DNA of 64,000 nt. Origin: Pseudopedobacter sp038243635 (GTDB lineage: Bacteria > Bacteroidota > Bacteroidia > Sphingobacteriales > Sphingobacteriaceae). The stretch is from the NCBI GenBank assembly GCA_038243635.1, contig JBBSQW010000007.1, positions 62,001-126,000 on the forward strand, in the 5' to 3' direction. The position numbers were made by a program, and so were the translations under genes. Position 1 is the first letter of the stretch. The number at the start of each line of letters is the position of its first letter. This document shows positions 1 through 9,581 of the stretch, one piece after another. The notes below the pieces were generated by a model. It did no database searches and was not told the DNA's origin. It saw only the letters and a program-made list of their open reading frames with translations.

Positions 1-2137
1 GAACAATGCTGTTAAACTTTAAGGGCTGGCGAGATTATCACCGCAGTTATCGTTATGATTATAGTCTAAATAATAATTTACCTGGGTTTGTATTAAATCA
101 ATGCAGAATTACTTACAACCAAGCGCCTGGAGGGTCTGGTATCAAAAATCTATTTTTTGATAATTTCACCTTTATTGGTAATAAAGACGCTAGGTTGCCT
201 GGGCCTCACATGGCTTTGGATTACGAGTTGTTTAGGCAAGAGGTGGGAGAAGATCCACTTGGCGCCTACTTACAAAAGAAAAATATAACTGTTGGAACAG
301 CTTCTATTACTGAATTAAGCAGTTTACAAATTGTAAAAACCAACTATGCTAGAACTATTGGCGGCGTTACTCCAGCAGCAGTTACCGCAGCAAAAACCTA
401 TGTAGACAATTGTAATATCAGTCGCAATACGGATGGGTCTATCAAAGGAAGAGGACTTCTGGCGTCGAACGACCGAGCCACTTTGGCATTAATTGCCACA
501 CATGTTCAATCGTTAACAAGAGCGTTCGTTAAAAATGGAGATACTGATGCAAAAGCCAAACTGCTGTTATTTACAGAATGTATCATAGATCAAGGTGTAT
601 CAGAAGGAGGAAGAAACGACTTCCCCCAAAGTACCTATACAGAAATCCGAATTTTTAATATAGGCTTTTTGGAAGCACTAACTATCTATCCAGAACAGTT
701 ACGCATAGATGTTATCAAATTATTGAAATGGTCTAATGAGTATAATAAAATTTACGATCCAAATTTTATCCCAGGCCAAAACACAGATTTTCTACACGTA
801 AAACTTGCCTTTTTGTTTGAGACCGCGTTATCGTTAACATCCGTTGATGAAACAGTAAATGATCTTAAATATGCGAAGACCTTCTTGGAGAACTATTCAT
901 TAACAAGTGAAGGCGCTACATCATTTCACACGAATCATACCCAAGTGCAAATGTTTTTGGCAGATATTCCAGCTACGGACAAATGGAAGTTCTTTTCCCG
1001 CAAACCGCCAATGATAATGGTAATAGTTTTAGCGATAGCGGTTGGGATTGGAATAACCTACCGGGAACAACTACGCTACATGTACCTATCAATAAGTTAA
1101 GAGCTAATATTATTAACGCCGATAATTTTAGTGGTGTAGAAGAAATGCTTTTAAGCGATGAAACTTTTGCTGGCGGCACTAACCTTAACAATTGGGATGG
1201 AATGTTTGCCATGAAACTTCATGGAAGTGACAAATATGATTTGGGCAGCTTTAGAGCTATAAAGTCGTGGTTTATGTTTGATGATTTAGTGGTTGCTTTA
1301 GGTTCTGATATTAGCAACAGCATTGCAAACTACAGCACACAAACTACACTTTTTCAAAATGTATTAACTGAAAAAAAAGTGGCATTTAATTTTAATAATT
1401 CGATTTTTTCAACGTTTCCTTTTGATAAAAAATGGAATGATAAAAAAGCTTTAACTGTTTTAGACAATCGTGGAATCGGTTATTATATCCCAAACACCAG
1501 CGAGGTAGAATTCACTAAAAGTGAGCAAATCTCCAGAGATCAAAAAGATTTGAAAGATACTAAAGGCATTGTAGCGAAGTTGATTTTTAACCATGGTAAA
1601 GCGCCAAAGAATGACAGTTACCAATATGCAATGCTCATTAAATCGGATGCGAAACAACTGGAAAGTTTTAAAACCAAAATGGGAAGCAAAACAGCAACCT
1701 ATAAAATTGTACAACAAGATAGTTTAGCGCACAAGCTTTGGTACGCACCTAAGAATATCACAGCACAAGCAATTTTTAAAGCAAATGAAGCGCTAAAAGA
1801 TTCTTTATTGGTTACAACCGATAAAGCTTGCTTGGTGATGTATCAAAAAGGAAACAATACTTTTGATTTTTCGGTTACCGACCCTGATCTGGCTTTTTAT
1901 GCTGGACCAGATGACACCAAAATTTTAGCAGACGGCAAAAGAAAAGAAGAAAGCATTTATTCTAAACCTTGGTACGGTTCTCCATCTCAACCATCGGTAG
2001 TGTGCCTAGTTGTTAAAGGTTTATGGAAAGTTAATGCTACATTAACGGATGTTAAAACTGTATATATAAATGGAAATACAGAATTGAGCATTCCATGTAA
2101 ATATAGTATTGCTTCGCAATTTAAGTTGATTAAATAA
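1..2137 (+). pseudogene. PL8 chondroitin ABC lyase, 5'-truncated by window edge, internally deleted
   Basis: The reading frame is open at the window start, so the N-terminus lies outside. The first part (to about 910) matches the Lyase_N domain and the beginning of the catalytic toroid of chondroitin-ABC-type lyases. The second part, in another frame from about 911 to 2137, matches the end of the catalytic domain (HESY, FGRYSSYG, then GWDWNNLPGTTT) and the C-terminal beta-sandwich. Compared with my memory of the Proteus enzyme, about 150 residues carrying the catalytic His, Tyr and Arg (HEGNYPGY and GRHPF regions) are missing at the junction; the later catalytic Glu (in SHESY) remains. The family cleaves chondroitin or dermatan sulfate by beta-elimination in the periplasm. 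The deletion plus frame change makes this copy almost certainly inactive. The downstream sulfatase fits the same substrate. Confidence 0.82.
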
Positions 2138-2140
2138 TGC

Positions 2141-2300
2141 TTCGACTCCGCTCAGCATGACGACAAGAAAATTAATACACATCGTGATATTTCTCGTCGA
2201 CGGAATGGAAATTAACGAGCAAATTGCGTTAACGATAGAAGTGGATACAGGCCTGTGGCTAATGCCTTGTGGAGTATGAACGGAAAGCGTGTTAAAACGT
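2141..2300. repeat. Dispersed modular repeat, two pieces
   Basis: The intergenic stretch begins with CTTCGACTCCGCTCAGCATG (minus-strand form of the GAGCGGAGTCGAAG motif). From 2226 it carries GCGTTAACGAT as head and GGAAAGCGTGTTAAAACG as tail. The same head and tail occur at 21386-21478, and related copies at 6686-6778, 46313-46375 and 59803-59934. The middle differs in each copy. No coding potential seen. Confidence 0.65.
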
Positions 2301-2343
2301 CAAAATGCACAAAATGCAATTATAAATATTTAAAATAATCATT

Positions 2344-3759
2344 ATGAAAAGAATAAACCCTTTCATTCTACTAGCAACAGTTATCATCATTACATCATCC
2401 TGCAATCAACAAAACAAAACCGCAGAGACAAAAAAACCTAATGTAATTATCATTTTAAGTGATGACGCAGGTTATGCAGATTTCGGTGCTTATGGCGGAA
2501 AAGAAATCCCTACACCAAACATAGATTCTCTAATTGCATCTGGGGTAAAGTTCACCAATGCTTACGTTTCTGCATCTGTGTGCGCACCATCAAGAGCGGG
2601 CTTATTAACTGGACGCTACCAACAACGCTTTGGGTTTGAAAATAATATGTCTGGCAAACCTGCAGCAGGTTTTACTAAAGAAGATATGGGTATGGACCCA
2701 GCAGAAAACGCCTTTGGCGACGAAATGCGGGGTAATGGTTACCGTACCTTAGCTATTGGAAAGTGGCACTTGGGCAACGAGGAAAAACATGCTCCATTGA
2801 ACCGTGGCTTTGATGAGTTTTACGGATTTATAGGCGGACATCGTAGCTTTTTCTCCATCAAAGGAGATGTGCCTGCGGACGAGAAACTCCACAATAATAA
2901 AAGCATTGTACCAGAAGATAGCGTAACTTACTTAACCGATATGTGGACAGACAAGGCGATTTCGTTCATGAAAAAAAAATCGGACAAACCTTTTTTCATT
3001 TATCTAGCATACAATGCAGTCCACACTCCGGTTGATGCAAAAAAAGAATACTGGGACAAATTTTCGTCCATAGCCGACAGCGGAAGAAGATCTTACGCCG
3101 CATTAATGGCATCCCTTGATGATAATGTTGGGCGCTTAAGACAAACGCTAAAAGAAAATGAGTTAGACGAAAACACATTGATTCTTTTCTTGAATGATAA
3201 TGGCGGAGCAACCAACAATTCTTCTGATAACGGCGCTTTACGCGGGATGAAAGGCTCTGTTTGGGAAGGTGGTGTGCGTGTTGCAATGTCTATGATATGG
3301 AAGAACACTTTACCGCATAATGTCGACTACGATTTGCCGGTAAATTCTTTAGATTTTTTACCAACCGCATTGGCAGCAGCAGGTGGAAAACAGGTGGGTA
3401 AGAATAAGTTAGATGGTGTAAACCTAATTCCTTTCGTGTACGGGAAGAATGAAGAAGCGCCTCACAAGGCGTTGTTTTGGCGTAGAGGTATATCAGCTGC
3501 GGTACGTGAAGGCAATTGGAAGTTAATTCGAGTTGAAACAGATCCTATTTTATTATTTGACTTAAGCAAAGATTTATCTGAAACTAAAAACGTAGCCAAA
3601 GAAAACCCAGAAATAGTAAAGCAGCTGTTAAACAAGCTAGCCGGCTGGGAAAAAGGCTTATCCAAACCGCATTGGTCGAGTTCTTACGGACCTAAAAACT
3701 TGATTATGAAACATCGCATGGAAAATGTGGGTAGAGAGATGGAAAGAATGTATCCGTAA
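2344..3759 (+). CDS. Lipoprotein sulfatase (family S1, Cys-type)
   Basis: 471 residues, full length for the family. A lipoprotein signal ends at Cys20 (ITSSC). The sulfatase fold is clear: metal-binding Asp40-Asp41 in ILSDDAGYADFGAYGG, the formylglycine motif CAPSR with Cys80 followed by LLTGRY, the GKWHLG motif near residue 139, and the NDNGG motif near residue 280. The Cys is converted to formylglycine by a maturase not present here. It hydrolyses sulfate esters, probably on a glycosaminoglycan or a derived oligosaccharide, because the neighbour upstream is a chondroitin-lyase relic. The lipid anchor places it in the envelope. The exact sulfate position cannot be told from sequence. The gene appears intact, unlike its neighbours. 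Confidence 0.92.
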   Translation: MKRINPFILLATVIIITSSCNQQNKTAETKKPNVIIILSDDAGYADFGAYGGKEIPTPNIDSLIASGVKFTNAYVSASVCAPSRAGLLTGRYQQRFGFENNMSGKPAAGFTKEDMGMDPAENAFGDEMRGNGYRTLAIGKWHLGNEEKHAPLNRGFDEFYGFIGGHRSFFSIKGDVPADEKLHNNKSIVPEDSVTYLTDMWTDKAISFMKKKSDKPFFIYLAYNAVHTPVDAKKEYWDKFSSIADSGRRSYAALMASLDDNVGRLRQTLKENELDENTLILFLNDNGGATNNSSDNGALRGMKGSVWEGGVRVAMSMIWKNTLPHNVDYDLPVNSLDFLPTALAAAGGKQVGKNKLDGVNLIPFVYGKNEEAPHKALFWRRGISAAVREGNWKLIRVETDPILLFDLSKDLSETKNVAKENPEIVKQLLNKLAGWEKGLSKPHWSSSYGPKNLIMKHRMENVGREMERMYP

Positions 3760-3902
3760 AGCTAAGCCAATTATTATAATGCAAGTGAATATTTAACGAA
3801 ACCTAGTTTACAAATACGTTCTTCACTATATAAGCACTTAAAATTAAGCTCATTATTATTTATTTTCTTTAATTTCGTCACAAAACTGTGCAACGCTTAA
3901 TA

Positions 3903-4976
3903 ATGAAAGACAAAATAATTACCATTAAAGATATTGCCGAAAAAGCGCAGGTTTCTACAGGAACTGTTGATAGGGTGTTACACAAAAGAGGTAGAGTTGC
4001 TGCGAAAGTGGAAGAGAAAATTCTTCGCATTATCAAAGAGATGGACTATCAGCCAAATATCATTGCTAGAGCGTTAAGTTCAAAAAAGCAGTATGTTGTT
4101 GCCGTATTAATTCCCGAAGAATCTTATGATAGTTATTGGATTGACCCTAAAATGGGTATTAAAAGTGCTTTAAAAGATTTAAAAAAATATGGTCTTTCGG
4201 TTAAGTATTATCATTTTGATCCTTATAGCTCACAATCATTTGCAACGCAAGCTAATGAATTAAATAAAGAGCGCCACGATGCTATTATTGTAACTCCTAT
4301 ATTTCACCGCGAAGTTTTGCCGCTTTTGCAAGAATGGAAAAAAGCTAAAATTCCTTTCGTGTTTTTTAATACCGAAATCTCGGATTTTGAGCCCTTAAGT
4401 TATATTGGACAGGATAGTTACCAAAGTGGTTATTTAGCAGCAAAGCTTGTCCATTATGGGCAATGCGCACCCTGCTCTATTTTAATTGCGCATTTTGACG
4501 AAGAAACCTCAAACGCTGTTCACTTAGAAAAAAAGGAGCTTGGCTTTAAAAATTACTTTATCCAAAACAACCTACAACAGTTTGATATCATCAGAGCAGA
4601 TATTGCCGGCCCAAATCATTCGGCATTTATAAAACAGATGGACAGCATTTTTGAATCTAACCCAAATATTAAAGCTGTTTTCGTAACGACTTCCAAAGCT
4701 TTTGAAGTAGCAGAATACCTTACACAAAAACACTTTACAGACGTTAAGATTATTGGTTATGATTTGCTCCCTAAAAACATCCACTACCTAAAGCAAAATA
4801 TCATTAGCTTTTTAATTAACCAAAACCCGAAAGGACAAGGCTTTTGGGCGTTGCAGATATTGGCCGACAAATTAATTTTCGACAAACCAGTACCACAACT
4901 AAAATACTTGCCACTAGATATCGTAACCAAAGAAAATGCTAATTATTTTATCCAAGAAGAGGTGGCACATATCTAA
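3903..4976 (+). CDS. LacI-family transcriptional regulator (copy 1)
   Basis: An N-terminal LacI helix-turn-helix (ITIKDIAEKAQVSTGTVDRV) is followed by the hinge (YQPNIIARAL) and a periplasmic-binding-protein-like sensor domain from about residue 60 (type-1 sugar-binding fold). The start at MKDKIITI is preferred to one five codons earlier (MQRLI), because the paralog at 5573 begins at the equivalent point. The protein should bind an operator as a dimer and respond to a sugar released from the local polysaccharide. It is closely related over its whole length to the second copy, including an almost identical C-terminus (PVPQLKYLPLDIVTKENANY), so the two arose by duplication. Ligand unknown. Confidence 0.88.
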   Translation: MKDKIITIKDIAEKAQVSTGTVDRVLHKRGRVAAKVEEKILRIIKEMDYQPNIIARALSSKKQYVVAVLIPEESYDSYWIDPKMGIKSALKDLKKYGLSVKYYHFDPYSSQSFATQANELNKERHDAIIVTPIFHREVLPLLQEWKKAKIPFVFFNTEISDFEPLSYIGQDSYQSGYLAAKLVHYGQCAPCSILIAHFDEETSNAVHLEKKELGFKNYFIQNNLQQFDIIRADIAGPNHSAFIKQMDSIFESNPNIKAVFVTTSKAFEVAEYLTQKHFTDVKIIGYDLLPKNIHYLKQNIISFLINQNPKGQGFWALQILADKLIFDKPVPQLKYLPLDIVTKENANYFIQEEVAHI

Positions 4977-5096
4977 TTAATTACCTAACTAACTGTTTAG
5001 TTTAAAATTACAAACTTTAGTTTTTTAACGTAGCTTTAATTAAAGCTTTAATAGTCAAAATTTAATTCAGTCGTTTTCAATTTTATCACACAGAAA

Positions 5097-5272
5097 AACC
5101 AGCCACATACTTGGGACAATGCTGACGAATGGCTAAAAAAGTATGACAATCCGCTATCGAAAAATATACCTCAGATTCTGAAGGTGCCGGACATGGCAGC
5201 ATGGATTTATTTGTGATTCACACTTTTATTGACGCCGCGAAGCGAGAACTAAAAACAAAAAACAGCGTTTAA
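5097..5272 (+). pseudogene. Remnant of Gfo/Idh/MocA (GH109-like) gene, C-terminal piece
   Basis: One frame reads HTWDNADEWLKKYDNPLSK. After a frame change the sequence continues EGAGHGSMDLFVIHTFIDAA and stops at 5272. The two pieces together resemble the C-terminus of Gfo/Idh/MocA oxidoreductases of the GH109 alpha-N-acetylgalactosaminidase type (a GHGGMD-like motif near the end). The N-terminal NAD-binding domain is absent. A GalNAc-directed enzyme fits a chondroitin locus, but the family call rests on about 60 residues. Confidence 0.5.
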
Positions 5273-5544
5273 TTATTTGTTACCTATCTGTTGGAGAGAC
5301 AGAAGATTATCGATATTATTGGCAAAGCAATTGAAAAAGTAATAAACCACGTTTTTTAGATGCTGAAAACTCCGATTGGAAAGGAAATTTTAAGGTAAAA
5401 TATTGGATGCCCGAATTGCAAAACCTAATCTACGGCAATGCCGCTTCTTACCTAAAAAAAATTATTAATGAAGGCTTTGATGGCGCTTATCTAAACATTA
5501 TTGACGGATTTGAATATTACGAACGGTTGCAACCTAACCTATGA
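5257..5544 (+). pseudogene. Remnant of GH114/COG2342 endo-alpha-1,4-polygalactosaminidase-like gene
   Basis: The frame reads IICYLSVGETEDYRYYWQSN, then an in-frame TGA at 5332-5334 where relatives have Trp, then KPRFLDAENSDWKGNFKVKYW and, near the end, GFDGAYLNIIDGFEYYE. These are hallmark motifs of COG2342 (once misannotated as cysteinyl-tRNA synthetase, now linked to GH114). The N-terminal part is missing and the piece follows directly on the GH109-like remnant, so both decayed together. It is placed between two duplicated LacI genes. Confidence 0.65.
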
Positions 5545-5572
5545 AAATTAACTATCCATTGATTAATAAATT

Positions 5573-6652
5573 TTGAAAACAAACGACAAACCCGTTACTA
5601 TTAAAGATATAGCTACAAAGGCAAAGGTCTCGATAGGTACAGTAGATCGGGTTTTACATAAACGAGGAAGAGTTGCAGCTGATGTAGAAAAACGAGTTCT
5701 CCGCATTATTAAAGAAACAGATTACCAACCAAACATCATCGCTCGAACTTTAGTTTCAAAAAACGAATACCAAATCGCGGCACTCCTTCCCAATGGCTCT
5801 TTCGGCAACTATTGGTTTGATGCAAACTTAGGTATAGAAACTGCAGCTAAAGAATTAAAACGGTATGGACTTACCATTAACTACTACCATTTTAATCCTA
5901 ATGATCCCGAATCTTTTACGTTCCAAGCAACTGAACTAAACAAAAAAAAATATAACACCATTATTTTAGCCCCAATTTTTCATAAGGAGGTTATCCCATT
6001 TTTAGATTTATGGAAAGCACAAGACGTCCCTTATATTTTCTTTAATAACGAAATACCAGATTGCAAACCGCTAAGCTACATCGGTCAGGATAACTATCAA
6101 AGCGGTTACTTAGCGGGGAAGCTAGTTCACTACGGCTTAGCCATGCCTTGCAGCATCCTAATCATACACTTTAATCAAAAAACCACCAACGCAAACCATC
6201 TTGTTATCAAAGAAAAAGGCTTCAAAAATTATTTCACGGAAAATAACTTACAACAATTTAAGCTTTTAACGCTTGATATTACCAATGATCACAAGCCTAG
6301 TTTTATCCAACAAATGGATCATACTTTCCAAACCAACTCCAATATTAAAGCAGTTTTTGTAACTAACGCTAAAGTTTACAATGTTGCAGAATATTTAACC
6401 CAAAAATACTTATCAGATATTAAAGTTGTAGGTTACGACTTATTGCCTAAAAACCTACATTACCTTAAGCAAAACAGCATTAGCTTTTTAATTAACCAAA
6501 ACCCAAAGGGGCAAGCTTTTGCAGCATTACAGTTGTTGGCAGATAAGCTTATTTTCAATAAACCAGTGCCGCAACTAAAATACCTTCCGCTAGATATCGT
6601 TACAAAAGAAAACGCCAACTACTTTATACACGACGAAGTACCTGTAATTTAA
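5573..6652 (+). CDS. LacI-family transcriptional regulator (copy 2)
   Basis: 359 residues with the same architecture as the gene at 3903: LacI HTH (VTIKDIATKAKVSIGTVDRV), hinge, then a sugar-sensor domain. The start is a TTG; no in-frame ATG lies before the HTH, and the start matches the N-terminus of copy 1. Much of the sensor domain is conserved between copies, but several pocket-region segments differ (for example SFGNYWFDANLG here against ESYDSYWIDPKMG), so ligands may have diverged. Remains of two hydrolase genes lie between the copies, suggesting that a duplication once flanked them or that one regulator was brought in with them. Confidence 0.87.
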   Translation: MKTNDKPVTIKDIATKAKVSIGTVDRVLHKRGRVAADVEKRVLRIIKETDYQPNIIARTLVSKNEYQIAALLPNGSFGNYWFDANLGIETAAKELKRYGLTINYYHFNPNDPESFTFQATELNKKKYNTIILAPIFHKEVIPFLDLWKAQDVPYIFFNNEIPDCKPLSYIGQDNYQSGYLAGKLVHYGLAMPCSILIIHFNQKTTNANHLVIKEKGFKNYFTENNLQQFKLLTLDITNDHKPSFIQQMDHTFQTNSNIKAVFVTNAKVYNVAEYLTQKYLSDIKVVGYDLLPKNLHYLKQNSISFLINQNPKGQAFAALQLLADKLIFNKPVPQLKYLPLDIVTKENANYFIHDEVPVI

Positions 6653-7477
6653 CAGCTTTTTCTAAGGCAAATTTCAAATTGTTTTGGCGTTGCCGCTAAA
6701 GAGCGGTCGGGCTTTTTGCCAAACTCCGTTTGTCTTTGAAAAAAAGCCAAGCCGTGGTACCGCGTAAATTCCTAACGCAAAGTTTTCTGTAAAATCCGCT
6801 TCTGCCTCACAATGGGAAACCAACCGTGTCAATTTAAATTTTCAATAAAAAGTTGTCTTTGTCAACGTCGTTTTTTCAACAAATAGAATTCACAACTGTA
6901 AAAAGCAATTCCATACTTTCACTCTCAAACTCATTTCTTTTCCAAATAATTTAACAAATTATTTAGTGTTTCCGAACACACAATTGTATATATTTGGTTT
7001 TCCAATAACTAACCATTATCTGAACCCTGTATAAATTTAAATATGAAGTCTTTCTTTTATATATTTTTTATGGTATTCCTTTGTTTAAAATATGCTTTTC
7101 AATCAATTACTGACATTTACAAGAAAGGCTGTATTACGTTAAACCAAATCATTTCAAACAGGCTGTCTAAAAAGTTAAATCAAACGGTAATTCTAAGATT
7201 CGAAAATTTATTACCTCATCCAACTTTCGCAAAAAAACCAAATTTAAATTGTGAAGTATCACCATTAATAAGTGGAATCAACAAATCAGCTGGTATAAAA
7301 TCCAACCCTGAAAACATCAAAAACTCATATATGCTTTGACAACTATATCTTGTAATATTTACTAAAAACAGTTTATCCTATTTTGATTAATATCGTCTCA
7401 AAAGTTTTTTAACTACTTAATTTACAATAAGTAAAAATAAAATGGGTAAAATAAAGCAAAGTAATAAACAAAAAACT
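6653..7477. other. Gene-poor intergenic stretch
   Basis: Apart from the dispersed repeat at 6686-6778 I see no convincing gene. A 98-codon open frame at 7043-7339 has an AT-rich, Phe/Leu/Lys/Asn-rich composition, no recognised motif and no clear start context, and is treated as spurious. A TATATTTG box lies near 6989-6996. Confidence 0.5.
6686..6778 (-). repeat. Dispersed modular repeat (minus orientation)
   Basis: Read on the minus strand it starts GCGTTAGGAATT and ends with AAAGCCCGACCGCTC and a short GCCGCTAAAGAGCGG-type hairpin. The head and tail match the copy at 59803-59934 (GCGTAAGGGATT head, AAAGCCCGACCCGC tail with a CCCGC...GCGGG hairpin). The middle (ACCACGGCTTGGC, CAAACGGAGTTTGG) is unrelated to the other copies. 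Confidence 0.65.
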
Positions 7478-7545
7478 AACGCAAACACACCTGTTTTAAT
7501 TTTAACTTATGTGTGCGTTGACACTTATAAATTTTTATATATTTG
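7478..7545 (+). promoter_or_regulatory. Candidate promoter and operator for the CBM9/transporter pair
   Basis: TATATTTG at 7538-7545 matches the Bacteroidetes -7 consensus TAnnTTTG, with TTG about 18 bases upstream (7518-7520). An imperfect inverted repeat, AACGCAAACACA (7478-7489) and TGTGTGCGTT (about 7510-7519), brackets the -33 region. CGCAAACA resembles a LacI-type half site, and two LacI genes lie upstream, but the link is inference. The box sits only 12 bases before the chosen ATG, so the leader would be very short. Confidence 0.4.
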
Positions 7546-7556
7546 AAATTCCAATT

Positions 7557-8207
7557 ATGCAACAACATATTAACATCCCTTATTACGCTACAAAAGACAA
7601 TGATATTACCGCTGTCTCAAAACAACTGGAAGAAAGCCCTAAGCATGCAATAAACAACAGTCCTTGGGATTATGCTTTTTCTGGCGAAGTAGATTTTAAT
7701 ATTGCTTATACAGATGCGGGAATTTTGTTAAAGTTCAATGTAATAGAAGAAAATGTATTGGCTCGTTACACTAAGGCAAACGACCCTGTTTACAAAGATT
7801 CATGTGTTGAATTTTTTGTTGCTTTAAATAACGAAGACACTTATTATAACTTTGAATTTAATTGTACCAGAACTTGTTTGGCAGGTTACGGCACATCAGC
7901 AGAAGACCGGGAATTGCTATCAGTAGAAAAAATCAAACAAATTGAAGTAACCTCTAGCTTTAAATCACTTATATTTAAAGAAAAAGAGATGGTAAACTGG
8001 CAGTTAACCCTATTGATTCCTAATGAAGTATTCCAGTTTCATAAAATTAATACCTTTAACGGACGCGAAGCAAAAATGAACTTTTACAAATGTGGCGACG
8101 ATTTGCCAAAGCCACATTATTTATGCTGGAATCCGATTACAAACACCGCTCAACCAAACTTTCATTTACCAGATTATTTTGGAAAAGCCATATTTTTAAA
8201 ACACTAA
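7557..8207 (+). CDS. Carbohydrate-binding family 9-like protein
   Basis: About 216 residues from MQQHINIPYY. The start was moved to this ATG because the 16 codons before it (MCALTLINFYIFEIPI) overlap the promoter box. The fold matches the CBM9-like domain (DOMON-related) found in Bacteroidetes sugar-use operons, with motifs DSCVEFFV, YYNFEFNCTRT and a C-terminal HYLCWNPI. There is no signal peptide, so it may be cytoplasmic. Ten bases separate it from the sugar transporter, so the pair is probably one operon. CBM9-like stand-alone proteins have no established biochemical role; sugar binding is family inference. Confidence 0.8.
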   Translation: MQQHINIPYYATKDNDITAVSKQLEESPKHAINNSPWDYAFSGEVDFNIAYTDAGILLKFNVIEENVLARYTKANDPVYKDSCVEFFVALNNEDTYYNFEFNCTRTCLAGYGTSAEDRELLSVEKIKQIEVTSSFKSLIFKEKEMVNWQLTLLIPNEVFQFHKINTFNGREAKMNFYKCGDDLPKPHYLCWNPITNTAQPNFHLPDYFGKAIFLKH

Positions 8208-8217
8208 CCAAAATTAT

Positions 8218-9498
8218 ATGTCAACAGTAACACCAATGTCGTCCAAGAAAGGACTCAATCCGGTGATCATCATCGGGGCTTTATTCTTTGTATTCGGGTT
8301 TGTAACCTGGTTAAACGGCACATTAATTCCGTTTTTGCAATTAGCATGTGAGCTCACCACCTCACAAGCATTGCTAGTAACTTTTGCCTTTTACATGGCT
8401 TACTTCTTTTTAGCAATTCCATCATCTTATATTTTAAAAGTTACCGGCTTTAAAAAGGGAATGGCAATGGGTTTAATGGTGATGGCAGCAGGTGCCTTAA
8501 TTTTTATACCGGCAGCCAATATGCGTAGCTATCCGCTATTTTTAATTGGGTTATTTGTACAAGGAATGGGCTTGGCATTATTGCAAACAGCATCAAACCC
8601 ATACATCACAATTGTTGGCCCAATAGAAAGTGCTGCAAAAAGGATTAGTATTATGGGTATCTGTAATAAAGTTGCAGGTGCATTAAGTCCATTAATCCTT
8701 AGCGCCTTGGTATTAAAAGGCGCACAAGCTATTGAAGACCAGGCAAAAACAATTACAGATCATGCACAAAGAGAAGTATTGTTATCAGAATTGGCGCAAA
8801 GGGTAATTACCCCTTACATCATCATTGCTGTAGTTCTTTTTGTATTGGCATTGTTAATTATTTATTCTTCGTTACCAGAAATTAATACAGATGAAGATGA
8901 GGTAGGCGATGATGGAAACGTTGTAGCACCAAAAGCTAGTGTTTTTAGTTATAAAAACTTAAACCTTGGTGTAATCTGTTTATTCTTATACGTAGGTGTT
9001 GAAGTAATGGCAGGTGATGTTATTGGAACTTACGGCAAATCTTTAGGGATGAGCTTAGATCAAACTAAGATATTTACTTCCTACACGCTAATTTCCATGG
9101 TTGTTGGTTACATCATTGGTATCATCTGTATTCCAAAATATATTAAACAAGAGAAAGCATTAATGACTGCTGCTATTGTTGGCGTTTTATTTACAGTGGC
9201 TGCCTACCTAACTACAGGTTATACTAGTATTGTTTTTATCGCTTTATTAGGCTTAGCAAACTCTTTAATGTGGCCAGCAATTTTTCCTTTAGCAATTAAA
9301 GGACTAGGTAGATACACTAAAATAGGTTCAGCATTATTGGTAATGGGTATTTCGGGTGGGGCTATTATACCACAGATTTACGCATTGTTAGAGCACAACA
9401 TGGGCTCGCAACCGGCGTTTTTACTAAGTATGGCGCCTTGTTACCTTTACATTTTATGGTACGGCTTTACAGGTCATAAAACTGCCACCACCAAATAG
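8218..9498 (+). CDS. Sugar MFS transporter, FucP/GluP type
   Basis: 426 residues with about 12 membrane segments. The N-terminal half carries FFVFGFVTWLNGTLIPFLQL and GLALLQTASNPYITIVGP, hallmarks of the L-fucose:proton symporter/glucose-galactose transporter family. It should import a monosaccharide or an N-acetylated sugar across the inner membrane. Substrate cannot be decided; the CBM9-like gene before it and the glycosaminoglycan relics upstream suggest a hexose or amino-sugar derivative. Two terminators follow directly, closing the operon. Confidence 0.9.
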   Translation: MSTVTPMSSKKGLNPVIIIGALFFVFGFVTWLNGTLIPFLQLACELTTSQALLVTFAFYMAYFFLAIPSSYILKVTGFKKGMAMGLMVMAAGALIFIPAANMRSYPLFLIGLFVQGMGLALLQTASNPYITIVGPIESAAKRISIMGICNKVAGALSPLILSALVLKGAQAIEDQAKTITDHAQREVLLSELAQRVITPYIIIAVVLFVLALLIIYSSLPEINTDEDEVGDDGNVVAPKASVFSYKNLNLGVICLFLYVGVEVMAGDVIGTYGKSLGMSLDQTKIFTSYTLISMVVGYIIGIICIPKYIKQEKALMTAAIVGVLFTVAAYLTTGYTSIVFIALLGLANSLMWPAIFPLAIKGLGRYTKIGSALLVMGISGGAIIPQIYALLEHNMGSQPAFLLSMAPCYLYILWYGFTGHKTATTK

Positions 9499-9518
9499 TA
9501 CTTGTTTTATATGATTTT

Positions 9519-9581
9519 AAAGGGATTGTTCCCTTTTTAAAATATCCCCAAGTATTTAAACACTATTTGGGGGCATTTTTT
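9519..9581 (+). terminator. Tandem intrinsic terminators after the transporter
   Basis: The first hairpin is AAAGGGA-TTGT-TCCCTTT followed by TTs (9519-9538). The second is CCCCAA...TTGGGG (9546-9572) followed by GCATTTTTT. Both lie just beyond the transporter stop at 9498. Confidence 0.8.

Noticed and set aside
973..1212. Minus-strand open frame over the PL8 junction
   Set aside because: It lies entirely opposite the chondroitin-lyase frames, which have clear homology.
7043..7339. 98-codon open frame with hydrophobic N-terminus
   Set aside because: AT-rich composition, no recognisable motif and no operon context; likely chance in an intergenic stretch.
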